Shown piece by piece: positions 58,827 through 64,000 of a stretch of DNA of 64,000 nucleotides. Under the pieces are notes generated by a model. That model did no database searches and was not told where the DNA came from. It was given only the letters and a program-made list of their open reading frames with translations. Made by a program: the position numbers and the translations under genes. The stretch is from Variovorax sp. HW608 (lineage in GTDB: Bacteria; Pseudomonadota; Gammaproteobacteria; Burkholderiales; Burkholderiaceae_C). The stretch lies in contig NZ_LT607803.1 in the NCBI RefSeq assembly GCF_900090195.1, positions 5,854,229 through 5,918,228 on the forward strand, given 5' to 3'. Position 1 is the stretch's first letter, and each line of letters begins with the position of its first letter.

Positions 58827-59354
58827 TCATACCGCACGGACTTCGATCTCGTCTTCGGGACCGATGAATCGCTGGGGGTTACATGTCCGCCACTGTCCAT
58901 CGTCCACCCCGAAGGCCTCCAGTGCAGCCTCGGCGGCCGCGTCTGCGTTGGTCGCGACGACCCGGCCGATCAGGTGCGCGCGCCCCGCCACTGGGCTGCG
59001 CGGCAACGCATGAGGCCTCCCCGTCAGGAAGACATCCCAGAGGAAGCGCTCCGCCAATTGGCGCTCGCCTATGACCTCGAGATACGGTGTGCCGATGAAG
59101 CGCCAGGAGGCAGCACGGATCGCCCTGTCGCGAGCCAGCACGCGGTTGGGAGCGCGAACCATGACGGTGAGGCGTTGACGGGTCCGGCGCTCGCGCAGGC
59201 AGACCTCGAAGGACCTGTTCCCGCCGGCGAGGATGGTGGAGATCAGTGGGCCGACGTGACCATCGAGCGGAAGGAACCCGCCTGCGATGTTGTCGTGGGA
59301 CGTGTCGGCATGCTCGGCATCGTGACCGTCGAGGTCAAAGGAATCGTCGCTCAT
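58827..59354 (-). CDS. Hypothetical protein, first gene of the integrase unit
   Basis: 175-residue acidic-start protein MSDDSFDLDGHDAEHADTSHDN..., then a mixed alpha/beta region with FEVCLRERRTRQRLTVMVRAPNRVLARDRAI and RAHLIGRVVATNADAAAEAALEAFGVDDGQWRTCNPQRFIGPEDEIEV. The two VxA/AA stretches may be two small repeats of one fold. No membrane segment or signal peptide. GGGAGG precedes the ATG. Cotranscribed with the Cys-rich gene and integrase; no function recognised. Confidence 0.75.
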   Translation of the reverse strand: MSDDSFDLDGHDAEHADTSHDNIAGGFLPLDGHVGPLISTILAGGNRSFEVCLRERRTRQRLTVMVRAPNRVLARDRAIRAASWRFIGTPYLEVIGERQLAERFLWDVFLTGRPHALPRSPVAGRAHLIGRVVATNADAAAEAALEAFGVDDGQWRTCNPQRFIGPEDEIEVRAV

Positions 59355-59921
59355 TGGATTTACCTCCCTGGGTGGAGAGCGGATGGTGTGTGTCTCCCGA
59401 CATCACCATCCAAATAAATCCAAGCTGCAATGCCGGTTGCCGCGAGTATGCCGGGCGCGCTTCGAAGGCGTCAAGCACTGTTGATAATGGCTCATATCAT
59501 CAGTGCGTTTTCGTTGTGCTAAATCCAGAAGGCCGCGTTTTCGAAGCCTTATGGCGAGTTCCTGAAACGTTGTGACCAAGCCTGGATTGCTTGGGGGATC
59601 GGCTCCGCGCAGATGTCGATGTGCACAGTTGGGCGCGCCAGGTGCGAACGACGAGCCCAGCGGTCTCGAGTTTGAGTTCCTTGCGGATTGCCTCGATGCG
59701 CGACAGCAACGGGGGCGGCGCGCCGGTCGTACGAAGGCGCCGTGACTTCTATCGCGCGCTGGACCACACCGCGGCAGGGTGGATGGTGCACGCATGTGAC
59801 ATTCCAACTACTCAAAATGAATGATGCTTTTTGGCGAGTTCGAGCTCGATAATTCATTTCCGCTACGGGCCAAATCTCCGTTAGCGATAAGTCGCCCCCT
59901 GATTCGATCGAAGGAGTGGCC
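59355..59921. other. Intergenic region between integrase unit and unknown cluster
   Basis: 567 bp of lower-GC sequence. It contains the likely integrase promoter and a palindrome on the left. Minus-strand frames at 59500-59709 and 59808-60173 are open but look like noise; the first has MLSRIEAIRKELKLETAGLVVRTWRAQ, which may be a scrap of an older gene. No RNA gene recognised. Confidence 0.5.
59445..59474 (-). promoter_or_regulatory. Likely promoter of the integrase operon
   Basis: On the minus strand TTGACG (59474-59469) is followed after 18 bp by CATACT (59450-59445). The first gene starts at 59354, about 85 nt downstream. An imperfect palindrome TGATA-N8-TATCA (59482-59499) abuts the -35 on its upstream side and could be an operator. 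Confidence 0.5.
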
Positions 59922-60131
59922 ATGGTCCGGTTGGTCTCGTTGCCACGCGTGCTCTGCGCGGCGGTCCTGTTGACCTTTGCGAGCCACGCCGCGCCTCAGG
60001 TGCCAAACCACAGGCCAGGAACCATCTGCTTCACAGCTCGGTTCTGGTGCTGGGCAAACGCTCCGGGCACACCCGGCTCCCCTTGCCAGTGCCCCTCTCC
60101 CTACGGGAGAGTCGCTGGAACACTGAATTGA
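59922..60131 (+). CDS. Small secreted Cys-rich protein, unknown
   Basis: 69-residue protein with signal peptide MVRLVSLPRVLCAAVLLTFASHAAPQ (cleavage near residue 24-26), then a mature part of about 43 residues: VPNHRPGTICFTARFWCWAN, then PGSPCQCPSPYGRVAGTLN. The four mature cysteines could form two disulfides. AAGGA lies 6 nt before the ATG. Short secreted proteins of this GTICFT...FWC...C-CP..G pattern are seen elsewhere without known function. It precedes the membrane protein gene by 25 nt, so the two are probably one operon. Confidence 0.65.
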   Translation: MVRLVSLPRVLCAAVLLTFASHAAPQVPNHRPGTICFTARFWCWANAPGTPGSPCQCPSPYGRVAGTLN

Positions 60132-60156
60132 TCCAACTGGGCGTTCCGAGGCCACC

Positions 60157-61356
60157 ATGGACACCCCGCCCATTGTTGATCTGGAAGCGCTCGTGGCGGA
60201 CTTGCGGTTGGTCTTTGGCTATGCCGGCAAAGCGGGTCTCATGACACCGGATTTGCTGGAACTTTTCGACAGGGCCGACCAAGCTCTCGCTGATCCAAGC
60301 ATCAGGGATGCACGGCCCGCATTGGCCGCGTTGAGCGCCGGAGCACAAAAGATCGCTCCGATTACGGTTGCAGATCTGCGCTTTGGTCGTGATCCATTCA
60401 CACCCCAAAACCAGGGTCGAGCACGGACGGCTCAATTCTCACTGGCTTGTTTCGCAGTGCTAGTTCTGGTTGTTCTCGCGATGTTCATGATCGACCTTCA
60501 GAACGAGCAGGACGCCTTGGCGACCATTGAGCAGGTGCAGAGCATGAATGCGCGCCAGAAGCTGACAGAGCTGCGTCGGATGGCGCAAATGCACAAGCCA
60601 CTGTCGGAAGACGCGATCCTTCAGGCTCAGTTTCGCCAAAAGGTAGTTGAACTGACGCAGATCAACGAACGCATTTCGAATACCTATTCTCTGGACCGCG
60701 CGGCGGCGGAGTCCTCTCTTCTCATGCCCGACAAGCTGCTCGATTGGCTGACATCAAGGGCTGATGCCATGAGCAAGGTCGGTCCTTCCTTGGTCGCCGA
60801 CGATGAGATCTGCAAAGTCGAAAGCGATGGCGAACTGAAATTGCCCCCAAATTCGAAGGACGGCCCCCTATGGCTACAGGCCGTTTCTAGAGAAGAAATC
60901 ACCGATTTCTGCTTCCTTCTAAACGTTATTGGGTCTGACCAGGAAGTTGCGGACTTCACCCGTCAGGTCGTTGAGCAACAAGGCTTCGCGCCCAGGATCA
61001 AGCAAAAGATCGCCGAGCGTGGTCAATGGATACTGCCGTTCTTGTTCGGTTTGCTCGGGTCTTCGGTGTTCATGATGCGGCACGTTGCCAGCGTACGAAC
61101 GCCAGCCATTGAGTGGGTGCCGATGATCATGCGCGTGACTCTTGGAGGAGTTGCGGGTGTCGCGGTCGGCTGGTTCTGGTCTGCCGGCAATACCTCCATG
61201 CAGGTTTCCGGCTCCTTGTCGCTGCCCTTCGCCCTGGCATTTCTCACTGGCTACGGAATAGACGTGCTCTTCTCCTTGCTGGACCGATTCACCCGGCTAA
61301 TCGGTTCACCGACGGTGCCATTGACCGAGCCTTCGCAAAATGGGCACAAAAGCTAG
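60157..61356 (+). CDS. Multi-span membrane protein, unknown
   Basis: 399-residue protein. N-terminal cytoplasmic helical part (about 1-87); one membrane segment FSLACFAVLVLVVLAMFMIDL (about 92-112); a long extracytoplasmic or cytoplasmic helical domain (about 113-285) with EQDALATIEQVQSMNARQKLTELRRM, coiled-coil-like; then three C-terminal membrane segments: WILPFLFGLLGSSVFMMRH, TLGGVAGVAVGWFWSAG and SLPFALAFLTGYGIDVLFSLL. It is GC-poorer than the core genome and probably acquired. No family recognised. It follows the small secreted gene and precedes the very long ORF at 61659. Confidence 0.8.
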   Translation: MDTPPIVDLEALVADLRLVFGYAGKAGLMTPDLLELFDRADQALADPSIRDARPALAALSAGAQKIAPITVADLRFGRDPFTPQNQGRARTAQFSLACFAVLVLVVLAMFMIDLQNEQDALATIEQVQSMNARQKLTELRRMAQMHKPLSEDAILQAQFRQKVVELTQINERISNTYSLDRAAAESSLLMPDKLLDWLTSRADAMSKVGPSLVADDEICKVESDGELKLPPNSKDGPLWLQAVSREEITDFCFLLNVIGSDQEVADFTRQVVEQQGFAPRIKQKIAERGQWILPFLFGLLGSSVFMMRHVASVRTPAIEWVPMIMRVTLGGVAGVAVGWFWSAGNTSMQVSGSLSLPFALAFLTGYGIDVLFSLLDRFTRLIGSPTVPLTEPSQNGHKS

Positions 61357-61658
61357 ACATGATGGCCCGTTCTCTGAGGCGGACAAAGGATTGGGTGTGA
61401 ATGCAAAGGTCCATTTAGGTGGATCGCGTCGACAGCTGACGGTCTGCGGCCTCTACGGATGGGACCCGCGAGGAGCGGGAACGCTCGTCTCTTCGACTAG
61501 AAGCCGCGGGAGCGCGGCGTTGATCGCTGCGCGCGAAACCCCAGGTCGGCCCGAGCACCTGCGCTGTCGACCGTCGCCGGAAATCCGCATAGTGGCGCTA
61601 GCCGCTACGCGTGCCGTGCATCGTCGATCACGTCCCCTCCCCATTCCAAGAGGCGTCC
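61357..61658. other. Gap before the long 3'-open gene
   Basis: 302 bp. No gene or clear terminator recognised. AAGAGG (61649-61654) is a plausible ribosome-binding site for the ATG at 61659. Confidence 0.5.
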
Positions 61659-64000
61659 ATGACTACCATCAAGCGCGCATCCAGTCTCGCCGGCTACACG
61701 GCGGTCCTCCCGTACGCCAGCGAGATGTTCGGCGTCTATCAGCCATTGATCGGGTGGAAGTCCCGCCGACGACTCGACTGGATCAGGCTGGAAGCCGTGG
61801 CCGCGATGAATGGCCTGCTGTCGACGCTCGCGGGGGACTTTCAGAACCGCGCGCCGATCCAGTTCAACCAGGATTGCAACATCTCCGCGGAAGGGCTCGT
61901 CCCCGCCGAGCTCGCCGGACCGCGCCTCGTCAATCAAGACTCGATGGTCCTGCGCGAAGTCGCTCTGAGCCTCGCCGAACGGGGCGAGTACCCGCCAGCC
62001 GAGATCACGTGGCGCGAGCTGATCACTCGCGACGCGCTCACTCGCATCCTGCGCGACACCGTCGTGCCGTACTACACGCAGCTCTCGATATCGAATTGCC
62101 GCCGCATCGCCGCGCTCCCTCCGCTGCACGAGTCGCAGGAGGAACTGCAGATACGCCGAGCAGCTCTGGTCGCCGACAGCCAGGCGCAGATCACGCGGCA
62201 AATCGAGCGCGAGGCGGCGATCGCCGGCGTCATCTCGCAACTCGTCTCCGACCATCGTTACGCGCAGTTGAACCAGATCTTCTTCGCCGATCTCGATCGC
62301 GACGCGAAGGCTGATTTCTTCCGCGCCATCGAGCAGGCGCAGCAGCGACTCGGCGATCCGTACCTCGCGTTCGACCCCAAGGGGGACGTCAAGAACGTCA
62401 CGCTTTCGCCCGTGGGGATCGTCCACCTCTTCCGGCAGTACTTCTTCGAGCTTGACACCTTCCTCGGCACGCCAACCGGGCACGTCTGGCTCAGCCCGGG
62501 TGCCACAGTCGAGCTCATCGAGGTCAGCACGCGCAAGACGACCACCGAGCGAGCGGTGGAGATCTCGACCGAGCAAATTCAGAAGGTTGAGACGAGCACC
62601 ACGGATCAGGACGAGCTCAGCGAAGCCGTCAAGCAGGACAACAAGGAAGACCTCAAGCTCGGCTTCACCTCGACGATCAATCAGTCGTGGGGAACAGGGA
62701 ACATCTCGGCGACGCCGAGCCTCAACATGGACAAGACTCAGGAGGTCGGGCGCGAGACGACGCACAAGCGCATGCGCCAACAGACCGAGAAGCTCTCTAC
62801 CGAGATCCGCCAAAACTACAAGTCAACCTTCAAGACCGTCACCGAGGTCACCGACACGTCGAGCAAGCGCTACGTCCTGTCGAACACCACCGACAAACTC
62901 ATCAACTACGAACTCCGCCGGAAAATGCGGCAGGTCGGTGTGCAGGTGCAGGACATCGGCTCGTACCTCTGCTGGGAGACGTTCATCGACGAGCCCGGCG
63001 AAGACCTGGGGCTTGCCAGTCTCATCCACATTGCGAAGCCGGCCGACTTGCTGCCGATCCCCGACCAGTCCGAGGTCCCTTATCCCGCCGATCGCCCGAT
63101 CGCGTTTCAAACCAGCGTCGCGTGGGACTACGGCGACAGCGAGAAGTACGGCTTCGTCCACGTCGGCCTCATGGACCCGCCGCCCGCGCCGGAGGGCCTT
63201 GAGGTGGTCCGCGATCCCAACATGGTGCAGGTGATCCAGGTCTCCGGATCTGGCGAGGATTTCACCGGCACATGGGCCTTCGGCGGGCGCTGGACCGCCG
63301 GCGGTCAGCTCGAGATCGGCGTGCTCACGGACAACAGTGGCCTCTCTTGGAACAAGCGCGTCGACTTCGTCGTCGGCGGCTCGCTCCGCTACATTGCGAG
63401 TGCCGCGAAGAAGGCCGAGATCGACGCGGCGAACAACGCGAAGAAGGCCGCCGGACAAGCGGCGACGCTCGAGAACGACCGCAAGACGCGCGAGGCGTTC
63501 GTCAACGCGGCGAAGGAACGCATCGAGATGGCCGGAAGCCTCACGAAGCGGAAGTTCGAGGACCTGCGCGACGAGGAGAGGATCATCGTTTACCGGCGCC
63601 TCATCACTTCGCTGATGACGGCAGCGCAGTACAAGAACGCCGACAACCCGTCGCGGCACATCCTGTCGCAGCTCATCAATTCGATCTTCGACGTCGACAA
63701 AATGCTCTACTTCGTCGCCCCGGAATGGTGGAAGCCGCGCGAACGAGCTCGGGAGTTCGTGAGCTTGCAGCAGCTCCAGAGCCAGATCAGCGACTCGCTC
63801 GTCGCGTGGTCCGACAGCCGGCCGCGGCCAGACAACTACCTCGTCACGGACAAGTCGACGCCGGCCCCGATGGGAAGCTCGCTCGGGTGGCTGCTGCAAC
63901 TTGACGGCGACGACTTGCGCAACGCGTTCTTGAACGCCCCCTGGGTACGCGCCGTCATCCCGATTCGGCCAGGCAAGGAAGAGGCGGCGATTCACTGGCT
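61659..64000 (+). CDS. Very long protein of unknown function, 3' end beyond window
   Basis: ATG at 61659 followed by 780 sense codons with no stop up to the window end. I read every codon. It begins MTTIKRASSLAGYTAVLPYASEMFGVYQPLIGWKS. A helical region follows (about 20-290), then HVWLSPGATVELIEVSTRKT and a Thr/Ser/Gln/Glu-rich, coiled-coil-like stretch with EISTEQIQKVETSTTDQDEL and TPSLNMDKTQEVGRETTHKR (about 290-390). Next comes YVLSNTTDKLINYELRRKMR with VQVQDIGSYLCWETFIDEPG (about 405-450), a beta-rich part (about 480-570), and a charged helical part with FVNAAKERIEMAGSLTKRKF. The last visible residues include WVRAVIPIRPGKEEAAIHW. No signal peptide or membrane segment is evident. Codon use is GC-rich and regular, supporting a real gene. 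I do not recognise the family. Confidence 0.85.
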   Translation, partial: MTTIKRASSLAGYTAVLPYASEMFGVYQPLIGWKSRRRLDWIRLEAVAAMNGLLSTLAGDFQNRAPIQFNQDCNISAEGLVPAELAGPRLVNQDSMVLREVALSLAERGEYPPAEITWRELITRDALTRILRDTVVPYYTQLSISNCRRIAALPPLHESQEELQIRRAALVADSQAQITRQIEREAAIAGVISQLVSDHRYAQLNQIFFADLDRDAKADFFRAIEQAQQRLGDPYLAFDPKGDVKNVTLSPVGIVHLFRQYFFELDTFLGTPTGHVWLSPGATVELIEVSTRKTTTERAVEISTEQIQKVETSTTDQDELSEAVKQDNKEDLKLGFTSTINQSWGTGNISATPSLNMDKTQEVGRETTHKRMRQQTEKLSTEIRQNYKSTFKTVTEVTDTSSKRYVLSNTTDKLINYELRRKMRQVGVQVQDIGSYLCWETFIDEPGEDLGLASLIHIAKPADLLPIPDQSEVPYPADRPIAFQTSVAWDYGDSEKYGFVHVGLMDPPPAPEGLEVVRDPNMVQVIQVSGSGEDFTGTWAFGGRWTAGGQLEIGVLTDNSGLSWNKRVDFVVGGSLRYIASAAKKAEIDAANNAKKAAGQAATLENDRKTREAFVNAAKERIEMAGSLTKRKFEDLRDEERIIVYRRLITSLMTAAQYKNADNPSRHILSQLINSIFDVDKMLYFVAPEWWKPRERAREFVSLQQLQSQISDSLVAWSDSRPRPDNYLVTDKSTPAPMGSSLGWLLQLDGDDLRNAFLNAPWVRAVIPIRPGKEEAAIHW

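Noticed and set aside
59808..60173. Minus-strand frame of 121 codons
   Set aside because: Antisense to the small secreted protein, which has a good signal peptide and ribosome-binding site. The minus frame has none.

Overview
The window reads as a chromosomal segment of a high-GC betaproteobacterium of the Comamonadaceae; Variovorax or a close relative is my best guess. The grounds are gene order and protein style: rimP-nusA-infB-rbfA-truB-typA, smpB/ratA-rnfH, guaB-guaA, a TadA-hydrolase fusion, and dense, short-spaced, GC-rich coding. The genus is inference, because no rRNA or tRNA gene is visible here.

Layout. 0-6.4 kb: fabI, divergent from a yejABEF-type oligopeptide ABC importer. 6.4-15.8 kb: a promoter and hairpin leader, then the translation/transcription operon rimP-nusA-infB-rbfA-truB-typA and a DMT permease. 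15.8-20.5 kb: small envelope proteins, an ECF sigma/anti-sigma pair with a lipoprotein, a WcaF-like acetyltransferase, smpB, ratA, rnfH and a DUF4124 protein. 20.6-25.4 kb: guaB and guaA with a Phd/PIN toxin-antitoxin pair wedged between them, then a beheaded AbiEii-type gene. 25.4-30.5 kb: a LysR regulator divergent from a DUF3100 transporter, M20 amidohydrolase and L-serine dehydratase, which suggests uptake and breakdown of a serine conjugate.

30.5-39.5 kb is an acquired, lower-GC and now decaying oxidative gene cluster on the minus strand: an AraC regulator (frameshifted), a PrnB-like heme enzyme (split by an IS630-type element), an FAD monooxygenase, an HpaB-type flavin monooxygenase and a DHA2 exporter (split by an IS1182-type element). 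Both insertions can be mapped to the base. This is the strongest candidate for an undescribed pathway in the window.

39.7-53.5 kb is mostly ordinary chromosomal metabolism: GNAT, DUF2889, a periplasmic M20 amidohydrolase, an acyl-CoA carboxylase beta subunit, a class II aldolase, DUF72, a GH3 glucosidase, a PaiB-like protein, TadA-hydrolase, LD-carboxypeptidase, a nucleotidyl cyclase with an FHA domain, and YceH. 53.8-54.9 kb is a graveyard holding remnants of a PHA depolymerase and an MgtC-type protein. 55-59.4 kb has a secreted metallophosphoesterase and a three-gene unit ending in a large tyrosine recombinase. 59.9-64 kb holds three plus-strand genes of unknown function: a small secreted cysteine-rich protein, a membrane protein, and a very long ORF that opens at 61659 and is still open at the window end. 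These three form a second candidate for a new system.
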